NCBI RefSeq assembly: GCF_017976235.1
Contig: NZ_JACVHC010000012.1
Span: 18,500-82,499, forward strand
Source of the DNA: Pseudomonas anatoliensis
GTDB taxonomy: Bacteria; Pseudomonadota; Gammaproteobacteria; Pseudomonadales; Pseudomonadaceae
Direction of reading: 5' to 3'
DNA: 64,000 bases
Position 1 is the stretch's first letter, and each line of letters begins with the position of its first letter. The translations under genes were made by a program, and so were the position numbers. Positions 32,350-40,629 of the stretch are shown piece by piece. The notes under the pieces were generated by a model. The model made no database searches. It was not told where the DNA came from and was given only the letters and a program-made list of their open reading frames with translations.

Positions 32350-33805
32350 GATCGACCCCGACTGGTTGGCGGGAAGGCAGGTTCTTGAACGCCGTCAGCG
32401 CGCGTTCGCGCGATGCACTCAGGTTGACGATCGGCGTTGGGTAATCCGCAACGCCGAACAAGCCGCCGGCACTGGCCGGGTTATGCACCTGTTTTTTGTC
32501 GAGGTCGGCCAGTTCCGGTAGCCAGTGCTTGATGAACAGGCCCTCGCTGTCGAATTTTTCCGACTGGCTCAACGGGTTGAAAATGCGGAAGTACGGTGCC
32601 GAATCGGTACCGGTGGAGGAGCTCCATTGCCAGCCGCCGTTGTTCGCCGCCAGATCACCATCGATCAAATGGCGCATGAAAAACCGCTCGCCTTCGCGCC
32701 AGTCGATCAGCAGGTTTTTGGTCAGGAACATCGCCACGACCATGCGCAGGCGATTGTGCATCCAGCCGGTTTCGAGCAGTTGGCGCATCGCCGCATCGAT
32801 GATCGGCAGCCCGGTGCGCGCCTCTTGCCACGCCGCGAGTTCGTCCGGGGCGTCGCGCCAGGCCAGCGCTTCGGTCTCCGGACGGAACGCGCGGTGGCGC
32901 GAAACCCGTGGATAACCGACCAGAATGTGTTTGTAGAACTCGCGCCACAGCAGCTCATTGATCCAGGTGACAGCGCCGACCTTGCCGCTTTCGAATTCAC
33001 CCTGATTGCTTTGCAGAGCGGCGTGCAGGCATTGCCGTGGCGAAACGACGCCAGCGGCCAGATACGCTGAAAGCTGACTGGTGCCGGGCTTGGCCGGGAA
33101 GTCGCGTTCGCTTTTGTAGTAATCGATTTGGGCGTCGGCGAAGGTATCGAGACGACGCCGGGCTTCTTTCTCACCGGCAGGCCACAGATCGCGCAGGGTT
33201 TCGGTCGGTGTGGCGAACCCGCTGACGGATGCCGGAACCGGATCGCTGTCGATGTCCTGCGGCGACTGTTTGCCGGGTGCAGGCACCAGCGCCGGCATCG
33301 AGCGATGCAGGCGTTCGTAGCAGACCTTGCGAAACTGGCTGAACACTTGGAAGTACGTCCCGGTTTTGGTCAGCACGGTGCCGGGCTTGAACAGCAATTG
33401 ATCGAGATAACTGTGAAATTCGATGCCCTCGGCCTGCAATGCCTCGGCCACCGCCGCATCACGACGGCTTTCGTTCACGCCATATTCTTCGTTGACGTGC
33501 ACCGCTTCTATGTTCAGTTGGCGACAGAGTTTGCCCAGTTCCGCCGGCGCCTGGTCCCAATGCGCCGCCGTGCGAATCAGCAACGGAATGTTCAGTTGAC
33601 CCAGGCTTTTGCTCAGCCCTTGCAGATTGCGCAGCCAGAAGTCGACCTTGCAGGGCGCATCATCATGTTCTTGCCATTGCTGTGGGCTCAACAGGTACAC
33701 GGCGACCGTCGGGCCGCGGGCTGCGGCAGCCGCGAGGGCGGTGTTGTCATGTTGGCGCAGGTCGCTGCGCAGCCAGATCAATTGCATATCGGTAGTCGCG
33801 TTCAT
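32342..33805 (-). CDS. phrB: Deoxyribodipyrimidine photolyase
   Basis: A 487-residue blue-light DNA-repair flavoprotein that reverses cyclobutane pyrimidine dimers. LIWLRSDLRQHDNTAL opens the antenna-binding domain; the FAD domain holds INELLWREFYKHIL, ARTGLPIIDAAMRQL, GWMHNRLRMVVAMFL and DGDLAANNGGWQWSSSTGTDSAPYFRIFNP-type segments with the conserved Trp and Asn of class I enzymes. Start ATG at 33805 overlaps the MerR stop (TAATG), implying coupling; an internal Met at 33787 is an alternative. Expression with the MerR gene is expected. Confidence 0.95.
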   Translation of the reverse strand: MNATTDMQLIWLRSDLRQHDNTALAAAAARGPTVAVYLLSPQQWQEHDDAPCKVDFWLRNLQGLSKSLGQLNIPLLIRTAAHWDQAPAELGKLCRQLNIEAVHVNEEYGVNESRRDAAVAEALQAEGIEFHSYLDQLLFKPGTVLTKTGTYFQVFSQFRKVCYERLHRSMPALVPAPGKQSPQDIDSDPVPASVSGFATPTETLRDLWPAGEKEARRRLDTFADAQIDYYKSERDFPAKPGTSQLSAYLAAGVVSPRQCLHAALQSNQGEFESGKVGAVTWINELLWREFYKHILVGYPRVSRHRAFRPETEALAWRDAPDELAAWQEARTGLPIIDAAMRQLLETGWMHNRLRMVVAMFLTKNLLIDWREGERFFMRHLIDGDLAANNGGWQWSSSTGTDSAPYFRIFNPLSQSEKFDSEGLFIKHWLPELADLDKKQVHNPASAGGLFGVADYPTPIVNLSASRERALTAFKNLPSRQPVGVDHE

Positions 33806-34746
33806 TAAATCAGCCCACGCTGAACGAGTGCCTGGTGTGCTGAAAGCGGATCTTCGGCCAGGTACAAATCAGCAATCTCGGAAGTTCTTACGGACAACTC
33901 GGCGTGGTGGATGCACACCGTTGGTCCGACGATCATTTTCGGGCAAGCGACGCCAGCCAAAAGTTTCGGCAACTGCGCATGCTGCATGGCTTTGCTGGAA
34001 TACAGCAGCACACCACGGGCTTGCAGATGTTCGACGGCCAATGCCAGCTCCCCGGCCGGCAGTGGCCAGTCAAACACTTGCACCGGGCAATCAGCGCTGC
34101 TGATCAGCCACGCGCACAGCCACAGATGAGGTTCCAGTGACAGGTCGGAATGATTGATCAGCAACAGTGGCGCGGCGTGCAATTGACGATTGTTATGGTA
34201 GATGCGCGCGCCAAATTTGCTGCGTAACCACGAATAAAAAAATACCCGCTCCATCTGCGCGCCGAACTGGCCCTGCCAGCGTTGTTCAAGTTCGGCCAGC
34301 AGCGGCAGCAGCAATTGCTCACACAGGGTGCGCGGCGGATACAGCGCCATGACTTGATTGATGCTGTCGTCGATGCTGCGTTCATTGAGTTGCGTAACGG
34401 CCATGAGCAGGGTCTGGCGCAACCGTTGCCAATCGTTTTCCACCGACTCGCTGAGGTCCTGCGCAGTGTCGAGCAGCGGCTTGACCTGGCTGACCGCGAC
34501 GCCACGGTTGAGCCAGGTGAGGATGGTCAAAATGCGTTGCACATGCTCGGCCGAATACAGCCGATGACCCTTGGGCGTGCGTTGCGGGACGATCAGACCA
34601 TAGCGTCGTTCCCACGCACGCAGCGTGATCGCATTGACACCGGTCTGCCGCGCCACTTCGCGGATCGGCAACCAGCCTTCATCGAGGGCTTTCTTGAAGT
34701 CGGCGCCAAGGTCTTCCTGAGCGCTGGAATCGGGTTTGTCATTCAT
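33805..34746 (-). CDS. MerR-family regulator, class II LitR/PplR type
   Basis: A 313-residue regulator with an N-terminal MerR helix-turn-helix (LPIREVARQTGVNAITLRAWERRYG, then GHRLYSAEHVQRI) and a C-terminal region of some 220 residues lacking the DxHxxG cobalamin-binding motif of CarH and class I LitR. That combination matches class II LitR proteins, recalled in P. putida (PplR1) as light-response repressors acting with a short LOV protein. It should bind the TGTACA sites upstream of this operon and of the renalase-like gene. It overlaps DUF523 upstream by TAATG. No LOV gene is in the window. Confidence 0.88.
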   Translation of the reverse strand: MNDKPDSSAQEDLGADFKKALDEGWLPIREVARQTGVNAITLRAWERRYGLIVPQRTPKGHRLYSAEHVQRILTILTWLNRGVAVSQVKPLLDTAQDLSESVENDWQRLRQTLLMAVTQLNERSIDDSINQVMALYPPRTLCEQLLLPLLAELEQRWQGQFGAQMERVFFYSWLRSKFGARIYHNNRQLHAAPLLLINHSDLSLEPHLWLCAWLISSADCPVQVFDWPLPAGELALAVEHLQARGVLLYSSKAMQHAQLPKLLAGVACPKMIVGPTVCIHHAELSVRTSEIADLYLAEDPLSAHQALVQRGLI

Positions 34747-35708
34747 TAGATAGCGTTTCGCAGGCTGAGATTTTCCGGATGCGGTTGCAGGTAAACCTGT
34801 TGCGCAATGTACGGATCCGGATGAAGGCGAAAGTGATGTTTGAGCAGCGTCAGCGGTACCACGAGCGGAACGATGCCCAAACGATATTGGCCAATCACAT
34901 GCACCATCTCCTGCTTGTCTTCGGCGCTGATTGCCTGTTTCAAGTAACCGCTGATGTGCTGCAGAACATTGCTATGGGTGCCGCGGGTCGCACATTTTTT
35001 TAGCGCTGCCATCAATTCGCTGAAGTAACGCGGGCCAAGTTCGGCAGGGTCGCTCTGCGCCATGTTGCCCAACAACTTGCCTAGCGCCTTGTATTGCAGC
35101 GGGTTGTGCGCCATCAGCTGGTATTTGTAGCGTGAGTGGAATTCGGTGAGCGCACGGCGGCTCAGGCCTTGGGCAAGCACTTGCTGCCAGGCGCTGTAGG
35201 CGAGTACCCGGGTGATGAAGTTTTCACGCAGCACCGGATCGTTCAGGCGTCCGGCTTCTTCCACCGGCAAGTCCGGGTGCCGCGCGCAGAAAGCCTGGGC
35301 GTAGATGCCCCGGCCACCGCCGTTCACCGGCGCGCCGTTATCGTGATAGACCTTGACCCGTTCCAGCCCGCAGGAAGGTGATTGCTGCATGAAGATGTAG
35401 CCGCAGATGTCATTGAGCTCGCCGGCCATTTTCTCGCCGTACTCGGCCAGAGGCGCGGTGACGTTGATCGAGGGATGGACGGTGCCGACGGCTTGCGGAC
35501 TTTGCGGATCGCCGACCAGACGGATCGGTTCGCGGGGGATGCCCATGCCGATGGCGACTTCCGGGCACAGCGGGACGAATTCGAAATATTCAGCGAGGGT
35601 GCGGCTGCACAGGCGTGATTCCTTGTGACCGCCGTTAAAGCGAACCTCGGCGCCCATCAGGCAGGCGCTGATGGCGATTCTCGGCCGGGACATGGAAAGG
35701 TCTGACAT
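34746..35708 (-). CDS. DUF523 and DUF1722 domain protein
   Basis: A 320-residue two-domain protein. The N-terminal DUF523 part starts RIAISACLMGAEVRFNGGHK and continues with LCPEVAIGMGIPREPIRL; the C-terminal DUF1722 (YbgA-like) part has SRYKYQLMAHNPLQYK and a helical end. In several bacteria this fusion sits beside photolyase genes, which supports a role in light or DNA-damage responses, though no activity is established. First gene of the nine-gene unit; GAGG lies seven bases before ATG 35708. Confidence 0.88.
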   Translation of the reverse strand: MSDLSMSRPRIAISACLMGAEVRFNGGHKESRLCSRTLAEYFEFVPLCPEVAIGMGIPREPIRLVGDPQSPQAVGTVHPSINVTAPLAEYGEKMAGELNDICGYIFMQQSPSCGLERVKVYHDNGAPVNGGGRGIYAQAFCARHPDLPVEEAGRLNDPVLRENFITRVLAYSAWQQVLAQGLSRRALTEFHSRYKYQLMAHNPLQYKALGKLLGNMAQSDPAELGPRYFSELMAALKKCATRGTHSNVLQHISGYLKQAISAEDKQEMVHVIGQYRLGIVPLVVPLTLLKHHFRLHPDPYIAQQVYLQPHPENLSLRNAI

Positions 35709-35730
35709 GGATACCTCTCGAATCTATACC

Positions 35731-35754
35731 TGTACAGAGATCGATCTCTGTACA
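35731..35754. promoter_or_regulatory. Perfect 24-base palindrome with TGTACA ends
   Basis: TGTACAGAGATC is followed at once by its exact reverse complement. It lies 23 bases upstream of the DUF523 start, between the likely promoter at 35765-35791 and the ribosome-binding site. A dimeric regulator, most simply the MerR protein encoded two genes on, is the likely binder. Confidence 0.7.
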
Positions 35755-35764
35755 ACATTTCTTC

Positions 35765-35791
35765 AGCATAGATTCATGGGTGTACAAGTCA
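35765..35791 (-). promoter_or_regulatory. Probable promoter of the photolyase operon
   Basis: On the minus strand TTGACT (35791-35786) and TATGCT (35770-35765) form a sigma-70-like promoter with a 16-base spacer. A TGTACA hexamer overlaps the -35 edge (35781-35786). A repressor bound there would block RNA polymerase, consistent with dark repression by a LitR-type protein. Confidence 0.6.
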
Positions 35792-35812
35792 AATCATTTG
35801 TATAAGTTTTTC

Positions 35813-35912
35813 TGTAGGAGCTGCCGCAGGCTGCGATCTCTTGATCCTGTTTTTGATTTGGGAGTTTTGAGAAACAAAGATCAAAAGATCGCAGCCTTCG
35901 GCAGCTCCTACA
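35813..35912. repeat. REPIN-type inverted repeat, family A
   Basis: TGTAGGAGCTGCCGCAGGCT on the left and CCTTCGGCAGCTCCTACA on the right pair with one mismatch around a 40-base centre. Its right end overlaps the final codon of the neighbouring small gene: the CTA that ends the element is the TAG stop read on the minus strand. Confidence 0.9.
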
Positions 35913-36126
35913 TGAGCCAGCCGATTTTCCATTGGGCGTTGTTTTGTAACGCATGCCAATCGAATCGTTCGACACGTTTGGTCAGCACCGCCTGCAACTC
36001 GACTTCGAGCACAGTGCCGTCCTCATCGCGAATCAGCTCGGTCACCAGAAAATGTTTTTCACGATTTTGCGGGTGGGCTGCTGTCCATTTCGACAGCAGC
36101 AATTTGCGCGGGTTGATCTGATTCAC
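35908..36126 (-). CDS. TIGR02450 family Trp-rich protein
   Basis: A 72-residue protein with four Trp: LLLSKWTAAHP near the start, DWHALQNN and QWKIGW near the end. This matches the TIGR02450 family, found next to photolyase and cryptochrome genes in many gamma-proteobacteria. Function unknown. GTG start at 36126 overlaps the renalase-like stop (GTGA), so both come from the same light-type promoter. Its stop codon lies inside a REPIN, so the C-terminus may have been set by that insertion. Confidence 0.88.
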   Translation of the reverse strand: MNQINPRKLLLSKWTAAHPQNREKHFLVTELIRDEDGTVLEVELQAVLTKRVERFDWHALQNNAQWKIGWLM

Positions 36127-37109
36127 TGGAGATGCTCATGCAAACGGCGCGCAGCTTCCTGGCCGCTGAGCCAGGCACCCTCGACGCGTCCGGACAGGCA
36201 CCAGTCGCCGCAGGCGTACAAACCCAGATCGGCATCCGCCAGCGCGCCCCATTCGTGGCCCGTCGCCGGGCGTGCGTAGAGCCAGCGATGGGCAAGGCTG
36301 AAGGTCGGCGCGGGCATTGCACTGTGCAGCAATTCGGCGAATGCGCCGTGCAGTTGCTCGATCACCGCTTCCTTGGGCAGGTCGATGTGCTGTCGGCTCC
36401 AGGCACTGGTGGCGTGCAACACCCAAGTATCGAGCGTGTTGTCGCGCCCCGGTTTACTGCGATTGCGCGCCAGCCAGTCGAGGGGGCTGTCCTGCACGAA
36501 GCAACCCTCAATCGGAGTATCCAGCGGCGTATCGAAGGCGAGGGCGACGGCCCAGGTCGGGTCCATTTTTACCCCGGCGGCGGCACCGGCGAGTTTCGGC
36601 GCGGCGGCCAGCAACGCGGTAGCTTGCGGTGCCGGCGTGGCGATCACGACATGACTGAAAGGACCGTGGGTGAAGCCTTCGGCGTCTTGCAGATGCCAAT
36701 GTTCTTCGCCGCGATAGACCTCGGTAATCCGACAGGCAAATTGCACCTCCAGACCCTCGAGCAAGCCGCGGGTGATGGCGCTCATCCGTGGCGCACCGAC
36801 CCAGCGGGTCTGCTCGTCCGGCGACAGATTCAGTTGCCCGCCCTGGAAGGTGTAGAGCTGCGGTGTCCACTCGGCGACCCAGCCCTGACTTTGCCAGCGC
36901 TGTACCTCGGTGACGAAACGTCGATCGCGGGCGGTGAAATATTGCGCGCCCAGATCCAGCGAACCGGCGTCGCTGCGTTTGCTCGACATACGTCCGCCGC
37001 TGCCGCGACTTTTATCGAACAATTGGACGGTGTGCCCAGTCTCCGTAAGAGCCTGAGCTGCCGAGAGTCCGGCGATGCCGGTGCCGATGATTGCGATAGG
37101 TACAGTCAT
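36123..37109 (-). CDS. Renalase-like FAD-dependent oxidoreductase
   Basis: A 328-residue flavoprotein. PIAIIGTGIAGLSAAQAL binds FAD; FDKSRGSGGRMSSKR and LDLGAQYFTARD follow, the pattern of bacterial renalases, which in P. syringae oxidise isomeric dihydro-NAD(P) (recalled). ACGDWCLSGRVEGAWLSGQEAA near the end closes the FAD site. ATG 37109 has GAGG nine bases before it. Two TGTACA hexamers lie in its promoter region, so it is probably co-regulated with the photolyase operon. Confidence 0.85.
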   Translation of the reverse strand: MTVPIAIIGTGIAGLSAAQALTETGHTVQLFDKSRGSGGRMSSKRSDAGSLDLGAQYFTARDRRFVTEVQRWQSQGWVAEWTPQLYTFQGGQLNLSPDEQTRWVGAPRMSAITRGLLEGLEVQFACRITEVYRGEEHWHLQDAEGFTHGPFSHVVIATPAPQATALLAAAPKLAGAAAGVKMDPTWAVALAFDTPLDTPIEGCFVQDSPLDWLARNRSKPGRDNTLDTWVLHATSAWSRQHIDLPKEAVIEQLHGAFAELLHSAMPAPTFSLAHRWLYARPATGHEWGALADADLGLYACGDWCLSGRVEGAWLSGQEAARRLHEHLQ

Positions 37110-37129
37110 AGGGGCCTCGTTTACCTTTC

Positions 37130-37162
37130 TGTACAGACTACGCCGTCGTTGAAACCTGTACA
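37130..37162 (-). promoter_or_regulatory. Promoter with paired TGTACA sites, renalase-like gene
   Basis: TGTACA occurs at 37130-37135 and 37157-37162, starts 27 bases apart. On the minus strand the outer copy is part of TTGTAC, a -35-like element, with TAGTCT 17 bases later as a possible -10. The hexamer pair repeats what is seen upstream of the photolyase operon. Confidence 0.55.
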
Positions 37163-37306
37163 ATTTTGTTTTTTGGTATAACTTCTAGCGTTCTCGTTCT
37201 GGCAGCTTGGCCTATGGTTAAACAATAGAACCTGCCCGATAGAAAAGATCCCTGTTTATAAAAATAGACTAGTGATCCGGGTAAAACGCCACGCGAGGAA
37301 GATGTC

Positions 37307-38209
37307 ATGCATATATTGCTGACCGGCGGTACTGGTTTGATCGGACGTCAGCTCTGCCGACACTGGTCGGGGCAGGGCCATCGTCTGACGGTTTGGAGTC
37401 GACGCCCGCAAGCGGTCGCAAAAATCTGCGGGACGCAGGTGCGCGCCATCGCACGGCTGGAAGAGCTTGGCGAAGAACCCGTCGACGCAATCATCAATCT
37501 TGCTGGAGCGCCAATTGCCGACCGACTGTGGACCCATCGACGCAAAGCGTTGTTGTGGAGCAGCCGCATCAAACTCACGGAAACCCTGTTGGCGTGGCTT
37601 GAAACCCGCGCGCAGAAACCGGCGCTGCTGATTTCCGGTTCGGCTATTGGCTGGTACGGCGACGGTGGTGAGCGCGAGTTGAGCGAAGACTCACCGCCAG
37701 TGATCGACGATTTCGCCAGTCAGTTGTGCATTGCCTGGGAAGAGACTGCCCAGCGCGCAGAAGCGTTGGGCATCCGCGTGATACTGGTGCGCACCGGTCT
37801 GGTGCTGTCGGCCGAGGGCGGCTTTTTGTCGCGGCTGTTGCTGCCGTTCAAACTTGGGTTGGGCGGGCCTCTGGGCAATGGCCGGCAGTGGATGCCGTGG
37901 ATTCATATCGATGACCAAATCGCCCTGATTGATTTTCTTCTGCATCGTGATCAGGCCAGTGGTCCTTATAATGCGTGCGCGCCAAAACCTGTGCGCAATC
38001 GCGAATTTGCCAAGACGCTGGGCAGTGTTTTACATCGTCCGGCGTTCATGCCAATGCCGACCCTGGCACTGAAGGTCGGTCTGGGCGAGATGTCATTGCT
38101 GTTGCTGGGCGGCCAACGGGCCACGCCGGCACGCTTGCTGGAAGCGGGATTCACTTTCCAGTTCACGGATTTACGCGCGGCTCTGGATGATCTCTCCAGC
38201 CGCCTTTGA
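37307..38209 (+). CDS. TIGR01777 family epimerase-like protein
   Basis: A 300-residue NAD(P)-binding protein related to sugar-nucleotide epimerases (YfcH-like). HILLTGGTGLIGRQLC is the Rossmann motif; ISGSAIGWYGDGGE and WEETAQRAEALGIRVILVRTGLVLS follow; a DUF1731-type C-terminal domain is present (PAFMPMPTLALKVGLGEMSLLLLGGQRA). Activity unknown. It lies 13 bases before hemH and is divergent from the renalase-like gene, the usual Pseudomonas order. Confidence 0.9.
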   Translation: MHILLTGGTGLIGRQLCRHWSGQGHRLTVWSRRPQAVAKICGTQVRAIARLEELGEEPVDAIINLAGAPIADRLWTHRRKALLWSSRIKLTETLLAWLETRAQKPALLISGSAIGWYGDGGERELSEDSPPVIDDFASQLCIAWEETAQRAEALGIRVILVRTGLVLSAEGGFLSRLLLPFKLGLGGPLGNGRQWMPWIHIDDQIALIDFLLHRDQASGPYNACAPKPVRNREFAKTLGSVLHRPAFMPMPTLALKVGLGEMSLLLLGGQRATPARLLEAGFTFQFTDLRAALDDLSSRL

Positions 38210-38222
38210 AATAGGACGTTGC

Positions 38223-39248
38223 ATGACCGATCACGCCTTGCTTCTGGTCAACCTGGGTTCCCCGGCCTCCACCTCGGTGGCCGATGTTCGCCGCTACCTC
38301 AATCAATTTCTGATGGATCCGTACGTGATCGACCTGCCGTGGCCGGTGCGGCGTTTGCTGGTATCGCTGATCCTGATCAAGCGCCCCGAGCAATCCGCCC
38401 ACGCCTACGCCTCGATCTGGTGGGAGGAGGGTTCGCCGCTGGTGGTGCTCAGCCGTCGCTTGCAAGAACAGATGAAGGCGCAGTGGAAGCATGGCCCGGT
38501 CGATCTGGCGATGCGTTACGGCGAGCCTTCAATTGAAACGTGCCTGACAAGACTGGTCGCGGCAGGGCACAAGCGCATCACGCTGGCGCCGCTGTACCCA
38601 CAGTTCGCCGACAGCACCACCACCACGGTTATCCAAGAAGCCAAACGAGTGCTGCGCGAGAAGAAGCTCGATGTGCAGCTCTCGATTTTGCAGCCGTTCT
38701 ACGATCAGCCGGAATACCTCGATGCGTTGGTCGCCAGCGCCAAACCGCATTTGCAGCAGGATTACGATCATCTGCTGCTGAGCTTCCATGGTTTGCCGGA
38801 GCGGCATCTGACCAAGCTTGATCCGACCGGGCAGCATTGTTTCAAGAACGAAGATTGCTGCAAGAACGCATCCCCGGCGGTTCTGGCTACCTGTTATCGC
38901 GCGCAATGCCTGCGCACGGCGGCACTGTTCGCCGAGCGCATGGGGCTGGCGGATGGCAAATGGTCGGTGTCGTTTCAGTCGCGATTGGGTCGTGCCAAAT
39001 GGATCGAGCCGTACACCGAAGCGCGGCTGGATGAGTTGGCGAAAAGCGGCGTGAAGAAGATTCTGGTGATGTGCCCGGCGTTCGTTGCTGATTGCATCGA
39101 AACGCTGGAAGAGATTGGTGACCGCGGCAAGGAGCAGTTCCGCGAAGCGGGGGGCGAGGAGTTGGTGCTGGTGCCGTGCCTGAATGACGACCCGCAATGG
39201 GCGAAGGCGTTGGCTACCCTCTGCGAAAGAGCGCCTTTGGCCCTCTAA
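38223..39248 (+). CDS. hemH: Ferrochelatase
   Basis: A 341-residue enzyme inserting Fe2+ into protoporphyrin IX, the last step of heme synthesis. LLVNLGSPAS opens the protein; LSFHGLPERH contains the metal-site His, and FQSRLGRAKWIEPYTE the second segment; CPAFVADCIETLEEI holds the Glu/His-region residues. ATG 38223 is preferred over an earlier in-frame Met inside the previous gene. Protoporphyrin is a photosensitiser, so proximity to the photolyase operon is interesting. Confidence 0.96.
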   Translation: MTDHALLLVNLGSPASTSVADVRRYLNQFLMDPYVIDLPWPVRRLLVSLILIKRPEQSAHAYASIWWEEGSPLVVLSRRLQEQMKAQWKHGPVDLAMRYGEPSIETCLTRLVAAGHKRITLAPLYPQFADSTTTTVIQEAKRVLREKKLDVQLSILQPFYDQPEYLDALVASAKPHLQQDYDHLLLSFHGLPERHLTKLDPTGQHCFKNEDCCKNASPAVLATCYRAQCLRTAALFAERMGLADGKWSVSFQSRLGRAKWIEPYTEARLDELAKSGVKKILVMCPAFVADCIETLEEIGDRGKEQFREAGGEELVLVPCLNDDPQWAKALATLCERAPLAL

Positions 39249-39251
39249 AAG

Positions 39252-39317
39252 CATCGCGGGCAAGCCCGCTCCCACAGGTTCAGTGCAATTCCTGTGGGAG
39301 CGGGCTTGCCCGCGATG
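39252..39317. repeat. Inverted repeat, REP family B
   Basis: ATCGCGGGCAAGCCCGCTCC and its exact reverse complement are joined by a short loop. It fills the gap between convergent hemH and uraA and may help end transcription from both. Confidence 0.88.
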
Positions 39318-39352
39318 ACATTTGCACAAACAACAAAAAACTTACAACTTGA

Positions 39353-40627
39353 TTAGAGCAGCGGATCATCCGCCTTCTTGTTCTTCCAGCCATCATTGCC
39401 CGGCAGCAGCAGGTTCAGCGCAATCGCCACCACCGCGCACAGCGCGATGCCTTTGAGGCCGAAGTCGTCCGGACCGGTGCCAGTGCCAACCAGCACACCA
39501 CCAATCCCGAATACCAGCGTCACCGAAACAATCACCAGATTGCGTGCTTCGCCCAGATCGATCTTGTGGCGGATCAGGGTGTTCATGCCCACCGCCGCGA
39601 TCGAACCGAACAACAAGCACAGAATCCCGCCCATCACCGGTACCGGAATGCTTTGCAGCAGCGCGCCGAACTTGCCGACAAACGCCAGGCTGATGGCGAA
39701 GATCGCCGCCCAGGTCATGATTTTCGGGTTGTAGTTCTTGGTCAGCATCACGGCGCCAGTCACTTCGGCGTAGGTGGTGTTAGGCGGGCCGCCGAACATA
39801 CCAGCTGCGGTGGTGGCGATGCCGTCACCGAGCAGGGTGCGATGCAGGCCCGGCTTCTTCAGATAGTCACGACCGGTCACGCTACCGACTGCAATCACGC
39901 CGCCGATGTGTTCAATCGCCGGGGCCAATGCCACCGGAACGATGAACAGAATCGCCTGCCAGTTGAACTCCGGCGCGGTGAAATGCGGGATCGCGAACCA
40001 CGGTGCTGCGGCAATTTTCGCGGTATCGACCACACCGAAATAGAACGCCATGGCGAAACCGACCAGCACGCCGGAAATGATCGGCACCAGACGGAAAATG
40101 CCTTTGCCGAACACTGCCACGATCAACGTGGTCAGCAGCGCTGGCATCGAGATCATCATCGCGGTCTGGTAGTGGATCAGTTCAGCACCGTCGCCAGACT
40201 TGCCCATCGCCATGTTCGCGGCAATCGGCGCCATGGCCAGGCCGATGGAGATAATCACCGGACCGATGACCACCGGCGGCAGCAGACGGTCGATGAAACC
40301 GGTGCCTTTGATCTTCACGGCCAGGCCAAGAAAGGTGTAGACGAAACCGGCCGCCATCACGCCGCCCATGGTCGCGGCGAGGCCAAACTGGCCCTTGGCG
40401 AGAATGATCGGGGTGATGAAAGCAAAGCTCGACGCCAGGAACACCGGCACCTGACGGCCAGTGACGATCTGGAACAGAATCGTCCCAAGACCTGCGGTAA
40501 ACAGTGCCACGTTCGGGTCAAGGCCCGTGATCAGCGGCATCAGCACCAAGGCGCCGAAAGCCACGAACAGCATCTGGGCGCCGGACAGCACCGTGCGCCA
40601 GAGCGGATCGTTGAACTCTTGTTGCAT
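39353..40627 (-). CDS. uraA: Uracil permease
   Basis: A 424-residue NCS2-family inner-membrane uracil/H+ symporter with about 14 membrane segments. GAQMLFVAFGALVLMPLITGLDP opens the transporter; FGGPPNTTYAEVTGAV is the signature containing the proton and substrate residues. ATG 40627 has AAGGA nine bases upstream; a GTG two codons earlier overlaps the upp stop and is possible. Co-transcribed with upp, which converts imported uracil to UMP. Confidence 0.95.
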   Translation of the reverse strand: MQQEFNDPLWRTVLSGAQMLFVAFGALVLMPLITGLDPNVALFTAGLGTILFQIVTGRQVPVFLASSFAFITPIILAKGQFGLAATMGGVMAAGFVYTFLGLAVKIKGTGFIDRLLPPVVIGPVIISIGLAMAPIAANMAMGKSGDGAELIHYQTAMMISMPALLTTLIVAVFGKGIFRLVPIISGVLVGFAMAFYFGVVDTAKIAAAPWFAIPHFTAPEFNWQAILFIVPVALAPAIEHIGGVIAVGSVTGRDYLKKPGLHRTLLGDGIATTAAGMFGGPPNTTYAEVTGAVMLTKNYNPKIMTWAAIFAISLAFVGKFGALLQSIPVPVMGGILCLLFGSIAAVGMNTLIRHKIDLGEARNLVIVSVTLVFGIGGVLVGTGTGPDDFGLKGIALCAVVAIALNLLLPGNDGWKNKKADDPLL

Positions 40628-40629
40628 GG

